Source: Epiperipatus broadwayi
Lineage: Eukaryota > Onychophora > Udeonychophora > Euonychophora > Peripatidae
NCBI GenBank assembly: GCA_028023455.1
Contig: JAQFVV010006543.1
Location: 64,001-128,000 of the forward strand
Reading direction: 5' to 3'
Length of the DNA: 64,000 bases
Position numbers and translations under genes: made by a program. Position 1 is the stretch's first letter, and every line of letters starts with the position of its first letter. Below, one piece after another: positions 12,241-23,649 of this stretch. The notes under the pieces were generated by a model that was given only the letters and a program-made list of their open reading frames with translations, was not told where the DNA came from and ran no database searches.

Positions 12241-12718
12241 TTGCAAAATCATCTGTCTCAATTTTATATTGATCATGTGACTTTTAATACATGGTTAAAC
12301 ACACACGCTTGTTTGAATTAATAACAAAGTTTGAAATATTTAAAAGTTGTATTATGGAATTGAATAGAATTATTATCTGTCATAGAAGCAAATATTAGAA
12401 TATTAAATAGTAGTTATAAAATGTTTCTAAATGTTTTAGAAGGCATTTTAAAGATGAATACAGTTAATAAAAAAAATTAAATATTTTGTTTAAATAAAAA
12501 TAGATAAATTGAATATTAAGAGTGGAATAGGTTATTAAAATTATTTTAAAAGTTATTTTAAATGTTCAAATAATTTAAATAAAAATGATAATTGAATTAA
12601 AAGTTATATTTTAAATAATATTTTTAAGTTTTATTACGTTATGATTTTTATTTTTAAAATTTAATTCTGCAAGTTTTAAAATATGTAAATTTGATCTCAA
12701 ACTAAAAGTGAGAATCAA

Positions 12719-12752
12719 CCAATCAAATGATGTATTCTCTAGAATATAAATA
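12719..12752 (+). promoter_or_regulatory. Putative core promoter of element X (CCAAT and TATA)
   Basis: CCAAT at 12719-12723 and TATAAATA at 12745-12752. Both boxes and their ~21-bp spacing are kept in the inverted copy at 37724-37758, although the bases between them differ. Transcription would run to the right. Confidence 0.5.
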
Positions 12753-13078
12753 TGAATTGCATGGGGGGTATCAGGGGAGTTTAAAAATGTGTTAGTGGTA
12801 ATTAATAACATACTAAGATAGCTGAATAATATCAGAAGCTATTGAGGTGAAAAATTTTTTAAATTTTTATTATTTAGTCAATTTATAGTACTCTCCTATA
12901 TTTCATTTATCATAACTAATAGGATATTTTATATACTTTTAAAAGAGAGTTTAAAATAAAATATATTTTGGAAACTTCGTGAAAATGATTGGCTAATTTT
13001 AAAGTTACTTACCAGTGTTATTTTATTTTAAGTTTAACCAAGAACTACGCAATATAAATGGATATACTATGAAATAAA

Positions 13079-13348
13079 ATGTATATAAATTATAATAACG
13101 TAAAAATGTTTAGAATATTTATTGATACAGCTTTATTAATGCTTAACCGGAGAACTGTTCTAGTGCATAAAAACCACAGTTCAGACATTATATGGATGCA
13201 GTGGAAAGCTATTTGCCATCTAAAAATATTGAGATGCATTATTTATAAGCTTATCCAAGATTTTTTAAAAAAGAATAAGATACTTATATCTTATGAATTG
13301 TTTATAGAATATCATAATGAAAGGAATAAAATGTTTAGTCCTTTTTGA
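13079..13348 (+). other. Doubtful small ORF inside element X
   Basis: 89 codons. The middle (IFIDTALL, RRTVL, HSSDII, IIYKLIQD) is also readable in the inverted copy at 37222-37428 on the minus strand, in the same frame though with different starts and ends. Non-ORF parts of the element are similarly conserved, so this is probably nucleotide similarity, not a protein. Confidence 0.15.
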
Positions 13349-15808
13349 AGGAAACATTTCTAAAAAAAATATTTTTGCAAGAATTAAAGAAGGGACTCAA
13401 GGAGGATACAGTACTGAAACGTTTTGATATTTAAAACTTCTAGTCTCAGAAGTATTAAAAAATGCATTTTTAGAAATATTTGTTTAAAGAACTTTATTAA
13501 GAATAAAAACCTATATATAAAAAAGAAAGAACATATAGTAGATGAATAAAAGATGGATCCATGAAAATACAAATTTAGTACGTAAAAGTTTACCGGATAA
13601 CTTAAGTTAAATTGAACGGAGTGATGCATCAGATACGCCAGCAGAGAATATTTAAGAAGCTTCATGAGATTAATTTTTAAACATTATGATTTTTAATAAT
13701 TATCATTCTCAACAGTAAACCTAGGATTATTTTTCTTATAAAACTTTACTAAAATGGATTAATAATTAAGTTTTATTTTTAAAACTTTAATACGCTTTGA
13801 GGACGATATTTAAAAAAAAAAAAAACTAGAGAAAGTAATAAACCTTTTTGGAGTTTATCATGAACTATTGTCAAGTGAATACATAATTATAGTTTTGATT
13901 TATTTTATTTTATTAACTTAGTTTAAGTGTAATAATTTTTTTTTAAAAAAGATTAGGAAAACATAAACATTAAGTCAATAATAACATTAAAATTTTATAA
14001 TAGAATAATCTAGGAATTTAGATAAGAATATTTTGGATGAAGTGTATGGATGTATATTTTCTTTATGTATGCAATGCTCAGTATCCAGTGGATGAAGGAA
14101 TCCTACTGAAAATGATGACCAGATAAAGGTTATTTGGTAATGATAATGAATATTAATAATTTATAATGTATATTCTTTGTTTTCTTTTAGATTATCTATG
14201 AATAGTGAGAATAAAGTATAAATGTTTAATTATATGTAAACGCATTTTTTTTATAACATTTTAAAAACATTATGAGATTAGGATTGATTTGAAAATATGC
14301 ATACAATGATTTTTATATTAGTGATATAACTCAACATAATAACAAGTATTTGTGTGATTCTTTTAAAACTTTCATGTTATTGGATATTCAAATATTATCT
14401 GATTAGATTGTATATGATTAAACATACAGAATAATGAAGTAAGCAAACTTTTCTTGTGGAACAGTGAGATTGTTTTAAACTATCATTGAATTTTATTTAT
14501 TGTTTTGTAAATGCAGATAGTTATTTTATCGATGTAAGATGTGGAAAATCTCGAGAAATACTAATGAAATAATGGCTTGGAAGTACTTGGGTAGACAGGA
14601 AACCAAGATGATGTTTTTAAAAAATAGGATGTTATAAGGGATGTGAATAATATCTATAGTCTTTGTGTAGATATCAGCATAGTTAACAAAGCCCTATGAC
14701 TGGTACACATTTTATTTGGACAGTGTTTATATTCTTTAGATATTTGATGTTTTAAATAAAGCTGAAGGAATAGCTTTAACATCATTTATGTATTGGAGGA
14801 TATTAGACAGGCAAAGGTCATACCTCCATTTCTTGTTAATGCACTGTGCCATGATTTTGAGATATGTTACAAGTTATACTCTAGCTTTCTTCCTTAAATC
14901 CTATGCATCTATTTCGCTATCCATATTTCATGTAACTGCATCATTCAGTAAGATAATTTTGAAAAGAAATGGTAAATAATTTAGAGCTTAAGTTATGCTA
15001 TCGTTTGTATGAGATTGGTTTATTTGCTTAGAAGGAATAGAATTTTATAACTTGAAATTGAAGGTCCAATGGATATTAAAGGAAAGAAAGGAATCATAGA
15101 ATATATTTTGAATTTATTTCGGGAATGAAATATAAAATTTTAGAATAGAGTATCTAAAACAAAAATGTTTTCTTTAAAATGTTAATAATTTTTTGAATGT
15201 TTTATTTTTTTTTAAAAAAAAAACAATAAGTATTGCATATTTTTAAAATACAATAGTATAAAATAAATGATGTAAAGAATAGGCATAGTATACTTTTTAT
15301 TTATTGAATAATAGGAATATATCGATAGTTACACTTATATCATACCAAGGTAAGGCTAAATGGGAATATGTTGTGTTTAGTAAACAAAGTGTAATAAGTG
15401 ATATCTACTAAAATCTAGTAATGAATTTTTGGATAAATATTTTATGTAACATCTTTGATATTGCAAGATGAAATTTGTTTTAATATTTTAAGAAATCCAT
15501 ACTCATTATAAAGTTAATTTTGTTTTTCTGTAGAATGTTTTTCCTACGAATGTGTTTTAAAGAAAAATATAGTTTAATAATATTAAGGATGAAATATTTT
15601 TGTTAATAAAGTAAATAAATATATTTGTAATAAGTTAACCATACTGAGAAATCAAATGGTAACATTTTATTTTGTCTCAAGTCTAAATAAAGACCTAACT
15701 ACGTATAAATTATTTTTATAACCCAGTAAATAAAAATGTAAAGTATAAAATAAGGGTATCCATTGTAAATAATGTACATAAATTGTTTATTTTTATTTTG
15801 GTGTTAGT

Positions 15809-15814
15809 AATAAA
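15809..15814 (+). terminator. Putative polyadenylation signal of element X
   Basis: AATAAA within TTAGTAATAAACTTTGTTAA, followed by a T-rich stretch. The identical context is conserved in the inverted copy (34682-34687). Confidence 0.45.
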
Positions 15815-15895
15815 CTTTGTTAAAATTTGTTTTTTTTTTTTTCAAAATTTTTGTGTCTGGATTTGTTTTTATTTCTCCACTACACTGCATGAAAT

Positions 15896-17860
15896 CACGA
15901 GATATCTATAATAATAGAAACAAACATATAATTTTGCACAAAAGATAATGCTTTAAAACACTACAAAATGGGTGACTCAGTAGTAACAAGATAGAAAATA
16001 AGTAAATATTTTGATACGTAATTATTTTATTATTTATTTATCACATATTTACTTACTTGGGAGATTTAATGTCATTCAAGCTATAGCCTCAGTGTCATAA
16101 TTTGATAACTTACTGAATTAAATTAATGTTCTTTTAATCTCTCAACTGGGCGATGATTCAAAAAATTTTCATTTTCACATATTCTAAAAAATTGGCAATA
16201 TTTAGATTACAGTTATCACTTCAAATTGTAATTTTATTTAAATTTTTAGTTTTTATTAATTGCCTTTCTATCAAAACTGTTTTGTTCTATCATTTAGTAA
16301 ATCATCTATCCTTTTCTGTCAATTATTTTATTATTTTATTAAATTTCTATTTCTCTCTAAAGCAATTATTATGTTTTGGTGGTACCCTTAAATTTTTAAT
16401 ATGTATATTTTTGTATATTTTATTCATTATTTTATAACAACTCTAAATTTTATTTTGTTCCATTATGTCTTTATTTCATTGTTCTTTCAAGTAATTTTAG
16501 TTTAGCTTAAAATTATTGCTTTCTAATATATAACAGCTGATGATATATATAAATTGAGGATTCAATTTTTTATTGGCTCCTGAATATCATATAATATAAA
16601 AAGTCTCATAATGTTAGTAATCAAATAATTTTTCACCAACAAAAATGGTCCATTTTTATTAGCATCAAATAATTTTATATAGAAATAAATTCAAACAGCC
16701 AAATATGAAAAAATAAATTTTCATTGATTGCAAAAATAAATAATATAATTGTATTTTTCAAGGCAAACCATCAATTCCTCATTTTTTTACATTTGCAATA
16801 AATACAATGCCATTCTTATTATTTGTTACTCTTAGTTGTTTCTATATAAGACCATTAGGTAATAATAGAAACAGATTACTTTGGTTGTCAAAAAATAATT
16901 TATGCATTTGCACAGAGATAGTTTCTATATTATTTGATATGTCATGAGAAAAATCAGAGTTGTTAATTTATACATAATGATGATGATATAATCTTATCTT
17001 ATATAATCAATTTCTTTTGCACACCCAATATAATAAAGTAAATACAAAATAAATTATATATAGATATGTTTAGAAATGGTTCAAATACTACTCCTGATTA
17101 TATTCACCATTTTCAGAAAAAAGAATCATTTATAAAGCACCATATATTCTCTTGATAAGGCTGCTAATTCGTAAGCCTGCCCATGTATTGGTACATATTA
17201 CAGTAGCAGCTAAAACAGTCAATTGATTGAAAAATAAATGTTTTCAGATAATAATGTCATGAAGTTACTATATTAGACTGTAAAATTATCAATCATGTAT
17301 GTAGAACAAATAATAAATTGAAAATAAACCATTAATTCTATTTTAGTAACAAACAGAAAATTAGTAGTGATAAAAGCTCATACGTATAATAGAAACAATG
17401 CAATGCACATAAATCTATACATATTTGCTTTAATATGAATAACCATATATAAATGATCTTATCCAGATGTAGTTCTTAGTACATATTGCTTTTTAAACAC
17501 TACTTCCAATAACTCTTGTTTGTTATAAAATATTTAAAGTATTAAATTCAATTTTAATTTATACGTAAATTATTAAATTAATTTTATTTCAGCATACACT
17601 GGCAAATCATCCTGTTTTAATAAATATTTAAAAATATCATTTGAAATATAATTAAGACATTACAAATATTATATACACTTGACTTAAAACAGGCAAAACT
17701 CTCTATACGTATTGGTCATGTGATGTTTATTGGCTTACATTTGACTTACAATTAAAAATTATCCATATAGATTAAAAATAGATTTAAATATTTAAAAATA
17801 ATAATAAAGGGTTTTTTTTTAAATTTTACCATGGAAATTTTTATAAAGACTACCTTTATA
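15896..17860. other. No gene seen
   Basis: AT-rich. The 94-codon hydrophobic frame at 16153-16437 consists of TTT/ATT-rich codons and looks like chance. Confidence 0.5.
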
Positions 17861-17865
17861 TAATG

Positions 17866-18127
17866 TATAATAATTCTGTAGTCTAATTTTCACTACATCA
17901 CTCTCGTACAAGATAGGGATTGGCTTCTATCTATCTCATAAACAGATGACCAAAGACATGAAAATAAGATGTACGATCCCTAATATGCACACCTTGTGCC
18001 AAACTAGCACTCATCAATTGACCCAGATCACAATCTTTTTCAAAAAGCCAGTCCTTCCTGGTGTGAGACTAATGTAGTAAAATTTACACTACAGATTTAT
18101 TATTCATTAATGAATGACTAATAAAAA
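17866..18127 (-). repeat. Family B copy with decayed hammerhead and inverted ends
   Basis: Left end CTGTAGTCTAATTTTCACTACATCACTCTCGTACAAGATAGGGATTGG-type sequence and right end (CCAGTCCTT...GACTAATGTAGTAAA...CTACAG) form ~47-bp degenerate inverted repeats. It matches the 40.8-42.0 kb copies, including the GATAGGGATTGG and TGAATGACTAATA blocks. The truncated LINE at 18132 begins exactly where this repeat stops, so the LINE inserted into or beside it. Confidence 0.65.
17980..18022 (-). ncRNA. Hammerhead ribozyme relic
   Basis: Minus strand: GGGTCAA, TTGATGA (first C lost), an intact hairpin GTGC-TAGTTTG-GCAC, AAGG where GAAA is expected, then TGTGCATA and TTAGGG. Layout is that of the family B ribozyme but two core positions are changed, so it should be inactive. 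Confidence 0.5.
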
Positions 18128-18135
18128 TTATCATC

Positions 18136-19218
18136 ATGAAATTGGTAGAAGATTTTTATCAAGAATTATATAGTAATAAAGAACAAGTACCTCCTATATC
18201 TATTACATCTTCCGAATTGCCCAGAATTTTAAATGAAGAAGTGAGACATGCAATTAAGTGTATGAAGAAAGGAAAGGTTCCAGGAAATGATGGAATTATA
18301 ATTGATATATTAAAAGAAGCAGGTGAAGAAATAGAAACAATTTTAGCAAAGTTATATACCAAATGTCTAAATGATAAAGATGTACCGGAAGATTGGAAGA
18401 ATGCAGTAATAATATTAATATTTAAAAAAGGTGATAAAAAAGATATTAGAAATTACAGACCTATCAGCCTTTTATCAGTTTTATATAAAATTTTTACCAA
18501 GATAATTACAACTCATCTACAGAGAACTTTGGATTTCCACCAACCAAGAGAACAAGCTGGATTTAAAAGTGGTTTTATTACAATAGATCATATCCAGGTA
18601 TTGAGAGAAGTCATAGAAAGGACAAACGAATATGAGTTGTCATTATGTTTTGGATTTGTAGATTATGAAAAGGCATTCGATTCTATACACATTTCTTCAG
18701 TGATTAAAGCATTGGATCATCTAGGTATAGATCCAGGATATTGTCATATTTTAAAGAATATTTATGAAAATGCAACAGCAACAATTAGATTACATAATGA
18801 TACTGGAAAAATCAACATTGAGAAAGGTGTAAGACAAGGTGACTCCATATCTCCAAAACTCTTTACAGCAGTGCTGCAAGAAGTATTTTGTGGATTAAAA
18901 TGGGAAACTAAAGGAGTGAAAGTAAATGGAGAGTATTTAAGTCATTTAGATTTCACAGATGATGTAGTTATTTTTGCAAATAATGCTTCAGAGCTGCAGG
19001 AAATGTTGCAGGAGTTAGCAGATGAAAGTAGAAAAGTAGGACTAAAGATAAATGTTAAAAAGACTAAAGTAATGTTTAATCGATTTGCTCAAAATATGAA
19101 AATAAAGATTGATTATGAAGAATTAGAAGAAGTTAACAGTTATAAATACCTTGGTCATATTATTAATACAGATGGAAACATAATGGAGGAAATTAGTCAT
19201 AGAATTAATCTTGGTTGA
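18136..19218 (+). pseudogene. Reverse transcriptase fragment of the second LINE
   Basis: 360 codons. Starts inside the RT region (MKLVEDFYQELYS) and holds VPGNDGI, NYRPISLLSVLYK, motif A FVDYEKAFDS, motif B GVRQGDSISP and motif C as FTDD where the sister copy has FADD; both catalytic Asp remain. It ends at TGA in place of TGG (NLG then stop, where the sister reads LGWSAFG). No promoter or endonuclease, so it is dead on arrival. Confidence 0.9.
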
Positions 19219-19713
19219 AGTGCTTTTGGTAGAAATAACTTGATACTAAAAGGAAATATGCCTATGTGTTTGAAAAGGATGGTTTTTAACAAATGTGTTT
19301 TACCAGTTCTTACTTATGGATCTGAGACTTGGTCACTTAATAGAAGAGCAATACAGAGACTTCAGACCACTCAAAGGAGTATGGAGAGATGTATGTTGGG
19401 AGTAACAAGAAGAGATCGAAAACGCAATGTATGGGTAAGACAACAAACAGGTGTTACTGACCTTATTGAAAAAATTAAAAGATTGAAATGGAGTTGGGCT
19501 GGACATATTGCTAGAAGAGATGATACTAGATAGACAATTGAAATTTTAAACTGGATTCCAAGAGATTGTAAAAGACCCAGAAAAAGACCACATGTGAGAT
19601 GGATGGATGAAATAAGAAAAAGTGCAGGGGTGTTGTGGAGAAGAGAAGCTAAAGATCGGAGAAGATGGATTAAACTTGGAGAGACCTTCATCCTGCAGTG
19701 GATTGATAATGGT
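19219..19713 (+). pseudogene. C-terminal region of the second LINE ORF
   Basis: Same reading frame after the stop: SAFGRNNLILKGNMP, VLTYGSETWSLNRRAIQ, HIARRDDTR, then a second stop (TAG for Trp) at 19531-19533. Beyond it the frame continues TIEILNWIPRDCKRPRK, HVRWMDEIRK and the ending LGETFILQWIDNG. This copy shows the family's normal C-terminus, which the 6-9 kb copy has lost. Confidence 0.85.
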
Positions 19714-19734
19714 TGATGATGATGATGATGATGT

Positions 19735-20890
19735 AATCTTACTGCTTAAAGATTAAGAAAAGATTTTTCATTCTTGGAAATTCTCTAGCATTTTATTATG
19801 ACTTGTTTATAAATTTCCTGATGGTTTTTCACCATGAATTATTTAATTCTTGAAATAAAGATAGTTTGTTGTAACTTAAGTTAAATTATATATGTGTGAG
19901 TTCACTTAAATTGAGTTTAAGCAGTTTACTTGATATTGTAGAAATAATTTACAGTGAGACTTATCTAGATAGTAGTCTTTGTTATAGATAACAATCCATT
20001 CACCTTGTAACTTCTACTTTAGATATAATAACTCCATTGATTACTAATTATGTGTAGGATATACAAGAGATTATTTTTTAAAACTTAATATCCTAACTAA
20101 TGATGGTCAGACTGAATATCCAGCCATATTTCCTGACTATCATTCTCCTCAAACATATCATTATAGAGAGGATCTATCCCTTACCGCTATAGATTAAACA
20201 AGTATCTGCCATACTACAGATTAGGGCGCTATCTTTGAAATGAGAAACATTTATAGGTCAGGTTTAAATTTCTCCCTAGTTTCTTAGAAATTAACCTACT
20301 AGCTCAAAAGTAAACATGGCATATGTATAATAGCTATGTTTACTTATGTTTGGAATGAGAGAGAAAAATGAACACGTAAACTAATATAAATATAATAAAA
20401 CAAAATTTATTTACAATATTTGCACACCTTATAATAAAGCTTGTGGTTTTAAGACCTGTAGAGGTCCCTACTATCGCATTTTATACGCATATGGTTGAGG
20501 CTACAGCCTTAATGAATATTATTAATATGCAAAATAAAAAATATATACATACATATTTAAGCGAGTATGCAACCATATCAGATAAAATTCATTTAATTAG
20601 ATTGCATTTAACTTATGAGCTCCGATATGTTTACATCCAATTTAAAACATTCATATAATTATTATTATTTGATTATAATGATATAAATGAAGATCGGAAA
20701 AATATTATTTAATCTATAAATAAATATATATCAAAGTTATAAAAATATTATTGATTATTAATTGAACAAGAAATCAATATTAAATTATATTTGCTTTCTT
20801 GTTGTAAAGAAAAAAAATATTTTAAGCAGAAATAAAAAAATATTTAATACTTCTTTGGAGAAAAATAAAATGTTAACAATTATTCATAGC
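19735..20890. other. No gene seen
   Basis: AT-rich sequence. The frame at 20443-20658 has no recognisable domain. Confidence 0.5.
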
Positions 20891-20894
20891 ATAT

Positions 20895-20907
20895 TAATAT
20901 TAACTTT
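20895..20907 (+). repeat. Left 13-bp flanking repeat of the 21-kb hairpin
   Basis: TAATATTAACTTT, identical to 21696-21708. Candidate target-site duplication. AT-rich, so chance is not excluded. Confidence 0.45.
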
Positions 20908-21069
20908 CACATGATCACTATCTCATACTAGCACAATAATTGTTATTAAACAATTCAAAACAAAACAACACTCTCCATATAGTAGTGCCATCTTGTGCTA
21001 ACAAGAGCAATCAATGGATGCCAGAAGGCTTGTGCATAAAATCCCTATCTAATGCCTACTCATCCAATA

Positions 21070-21111
21070 TCCCCAGACTAGTTTCTGGCTTATGGCCTTC
21101 ATCAGTGAGGA
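21070..21111 (-). ncRNA. Hammerhead ribozyme motif, left arm
   Basis: Minus strand: TCCTCA, CTGATGA, a GGC/GCC hairpin within AGGCCATAAGCCA, GAAA, CTA, GTC, TGGGGA. Helix I pairs over six bases (one U-G), then CCAA/TTGG pair again beyond an internal loop. All core bases fit. ACTAGT around helix III is a palindrome. Helix II is weak, with an A opposite A at its base. Confidence 0.75.
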
Positions 21112-21532
21112 GCCTTGGATCTGAGAGCACTGCACCTAGATCTTAGGATCTAATGCAACCCTCCAGCACCCACCTTTTAACTCTATTTAACTACAAAACC
21201 ATGAGAATGAAATTGAAAACACTATTAATATTTTCAATCCAAGCTCAATAGCTGAGATAGTGATCATGTGATGTTTAGTGGTTTAACACCAATCCTGCCT
21301 AATAGGATAATGGTGGCTATGGTTGTTAAAGAGCCAAAGACACCAAAATGTATGGGTGCTGAATTGAGTTCAGACCCATATGACTATATAAGCTATTGAG
21401 CTTGGATTGAAAATATTAATAGTGTTTTCAATTTCATTCTCATGGTTTTGTAGTTAAATAGAGTTAAAAGGTGGGTGCTGGAGGGTTGCATTAGATCCTA
21501 AGATCTAGGTGCAGTGCTCTCAGAACCAAGGC

Positions 21533-21574
21533 TCCTCACTGATGAAGGCCATAAGCCAGAAACTAGTCTGGGGA
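21533..21574 (+). ncRNA. Hammerhead ribozyme motif, right arm
   Basis: Same 42 bases as the left-arm motif, on the plus strand: TCCTCA, CTGATGA (21539-21545), hairpin, GAAA (21559-21562), CTA, GTC (21566-21568), TGGGGA. Predicted cleavage after 21568. Confidence 0.75.
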
Positions 21575-21695
21575 TATTGGATGAGTAGGCATTAGATAGG
21601 GATTTTATGCACAAGCCTTCTGGCATCCATTGATTGCTCTTGTTAGCACAAGATGGCACTACTATATGGAGAGTGTTGTTTTGTTTTGAATTGTT

Positions 21696-21708
21696 TAATA
21701 TTAACTTT
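21696..21708 (+). repeat. Right 13-bp flanking repeat of the 21-kb hairpin
   Basis: TAATATTAACTTT, matching 20895-20907. Its first five bases overlap the end of the right arm. Confidence 0.45.
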
Positions 21709-22014
21709 AATATTTGTTATAAATATTATTACTATTATTCTTTCTTTTATAAAAGTCTTTTAAATTAAATCCAAATTTCTCTTACTGTTGCATCAGAAAT
21801 CTGACTTTTTTTATGCCTTAAAAATTATAGATTCAAATCTTTTTCAAAAATTGATCTATAACACAGTTTTAAGGTTGTAGCATTATGGAATGTATCGTTT
21901 AAATTATTCTCAGACACAATAGTGGTATGATAAAATTAGGCAGGTAAAAACCATGTGAAAGATGACAGGTAATATTAATTCTATATTGACAATGGTTATT
22001 GCAGGTAGAAGTGA

Positions 22015-22105
22015 GGCACGTCTTGCATTGGTGGTCGAGAGGTCAGCGCGACTGTCTTGCATTTGCCCGAGTTGCGGGTTCGCGTCCCGGTCGATGCTAT
22101 GACAT
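22015..22105 (+). repeat. Short tRNA-derived SINE
   Basis: A tRNA-like body with acceptor halves GCATTGG and TCGATGC that pair, an A box (TGGTGGTCGAGAGGTCAGC) and a B box (GGGTTCGCGTCCC), then an A-rich tail. Relatives lie at 46.3, 60.1 and 61.8 kb. Multiple copies and tails argue for a SINE, not a functional tRNA gene. No clear target-site duplication seen here. Confidence 0.75.
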
Positions 22106-22530
22106 TTAATAATAAAAAAATTAGCTTCTGCAGCAGGTTACATAATTTTAGGCTTGGCTACTGCATAAATTAGATTTTACTCCGTTATAAGGATATTTTC
22201 AGCTTTTGCATAGTTTTCAATCTTAGCTGTATTCACAATTCCCAATTTAAATCTATTGTTCTAATCCGCTTAGTTTTATAATGCGTGGTTACACAGAATT
22301 ATTTGCTGATTATCCTTCACAATAATAGTATTAAAGTTGTCTTAAAACAAAAAAAATTAATTCTAAAGCTTTCTTTCTAAATACCAAAATAAAATTAAAA
22401 AACTGGTATCTCTCACAACTTTTTTTTTTTTTTTATGAATGCTAAAATTACATGTAATAAATCCAGGAACTTTTATTTATTATTATTAATTAATTTAAAC
22501 AAACTAAAAATGAAAAACAATTACATTTTC

Positions 22531-22544
22531 TTATTTCTTCTTTA
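22531..22544 (+). repeat. Left 14-bp target-site duplication of family B array
   Basis: TTATTTCTTCTTTA, identical to 23844-23857. Confidence 0.7.
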
Positions 22545-22647
22545 TATAGGGTATATGAGCACAGACTTTCAGACGACCCATCACTCTCCACTCTATCTAA
22601 TAACACCGATACACTCAAACACATATATGCTGAAAAGATAAATAATC

Positions 22648-22691
22648 ATCAATATACGTATTTCATGCTAAACCAGCAATCATCAGTTGGT
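22648..22691 (-). ncRNA. Hammerhead ribozyme motif, family B unit 1
   Basis: Minus strand: ACCAA, CTGATGA, hairpin TTGCTGGTTTAGCAT, GAAA, TACGTATA, TTGAT. Core intact; helix I has one mismatch (TTGAT for TTGGT). Helix III is only the palindrome ATACGTAT. Confidence 0.7.
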
Positions 22692-23059
22692 CCAGATTAT
22701 CATCTCCCACACATATATACTATAAGTGCTCAGATATATATTAAGACAGACAATCTTCATACTTTAATGGACAGGCTCCAATCTACTACACACTCCAACT
22801 CTTCAACCGGCCATCCAATTGAAAATCTGATGATGGAATGCTCGAAGGCCACCCTGAGGCCAAGATTCTTGTCACACCCATGCTGACCTAAGGTCAATAT
22901 AAATCCCCCATATACAGGACTTAATCCATTTAATACATATGCAAGGATATGTAATATATAGGGTATATGAGCACAGACTTTCAGACGACCCATCACTCTC
23001 CACTCTATCTAATAACACCGATACACTCAAACACATATATGCTGAAAAGATAAATAATC

Positions 23060-23103
23060 ACCAATATACGTATTTCATGCTAAACCAGCAATCATCAGTT
23101 GGT
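23060..23103 (-). ncRNA. Hammerhead ribozyme motif, family B unit 2
   Basis: Minus strand: ACCAA and TTGGT pair perfectly as helix I around CTGATGA, hairpin, GAAA and TACGTATA. Predicted cleavage follows the TA before TTGGT (site type UA, less common than GUC). Confidence 0.75.
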
Positions 23104-23530
23104 CCAGATTATCATCTCCCACACATATATACTATAAGTGCTCAGATATATATTCAGACAATCTTCATACTTTAATGGACAGGCTCCAATCTACTACACA
23201 CTCCCAACTCTTCAACCGTCCATCCAATTGAAAATCTGATGATGGAATGCTCGAAGGCCATCCTGAGGCCGAGATTCTTGTCACACCCATGTTGACCTAA
23301 GGTCAATCCAAATCCCACATGTACAGGACATAATCCATTTAATACATATGCAAGGATGGGCAGACATCTCTAGAATGTAATAACTGAAACACAGGCTTAT
23401 TGTATACCTGTGTCTATATATGTAATATATAGGGTATATGAGCACAGACTTTCAGACGACCCATCACTCTCCATTCTATCTAATAACACCGATACACTCA
23501 AGCACATATATGCTGAAAAGATAAATAATC

Positions 23531-23574
23531 ACCAATATACGTATTTCATGCTAAACCAGCAATCATCAGTTGGT
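23531..23574 (-). ncRNA. Hammerhead ribozyme motif, family B unit 3
   Basis: Same as unit 2: ACCAA, CTGATGA, TTGCTGGTTTAGCAT, GAAA, TACGTATA, TTGGT on the minus strand. Confidence 0.75.
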
Positions 23575-23649
23575 CTAGATTATCATATTGTCTGTCTTAA
23601 TATATATCTGAGCACTTATAGTATGTATGTGTGGGTGATAATAATCTGG

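Larger units (their letters stand above)
12240..15895 (+). mobile_element. Element X: 3.6-kb non-coding interspersed element
   Basis: The whole stretch is similar, with many small differences, to the reverse complement of 34612-38215. Matching blocks in order include TCATGTGACTTTTAAT, ACACACGCTTGTT, the promoter block, GATACAGCTTTATTAAT, CACAGTTCAGACATTAT, TAAGCTTATCCAAGAT, the CACTGTGCCATGAT block, TAATAAACTTTGTTAAAATTTG and the end TTATTTCTCCAC-CTGCATGAAA. There is no long ORF. A CCAAT/TATA pair near the left and AATAAA near the right suggest a polymerase II transcription unit of about 3 kb. It could be a long terminal repeat, a non-autonomous retroelement or another class; I cannot decide. 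Confidence 0.7.
18132..19733 (+). mobile_element. 5'-truncated RTE-type LINE, second copy
   Basis: Homology to the 6.1-9.0 kb element starts abruptly at CATCATGAAATTGG and runs to the (GAT)n tail at 19714-19733. The two differ by scattered substitutions, only a few percent by eye, which implies recent activity. The whole endonuclease and the RT N-terminus are absent, as in incomplete target-primed reverse transcription. Confidence 0.9.
20908..21695. repeat. Family A hairpin locus with two facing hammerheads
   Basis: Two 310-bp arms, 20944-21253 and 21391-21700, are almost perfect inverted repeats of equal length; I noticed one mismatch (GGATCTGAG versus GGTTCTGAG). The loop is 137 bp. Each arm carries a hammerhead motif, so either transcript strand contains one. 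The arm contents (AACACTCTCCATA-AGTAGTGCCA, CAATGGATGCCAGAAGGC, ATAAAATCCCTATCTA) recur at 62.65 kb, and the ribozyme block relates it to the 44-kb array. CACATGATCACTATCTCA left of the left arm is repeated inverted at the start of the loop. Confidence 0.85.

Noticed and set aside
22015-22105. Functional tRNA gene
   Set aside because: The body has a distorted D-arm and anticodon arm, related copies have A-tails and target-site duplications, so it is a SINE.
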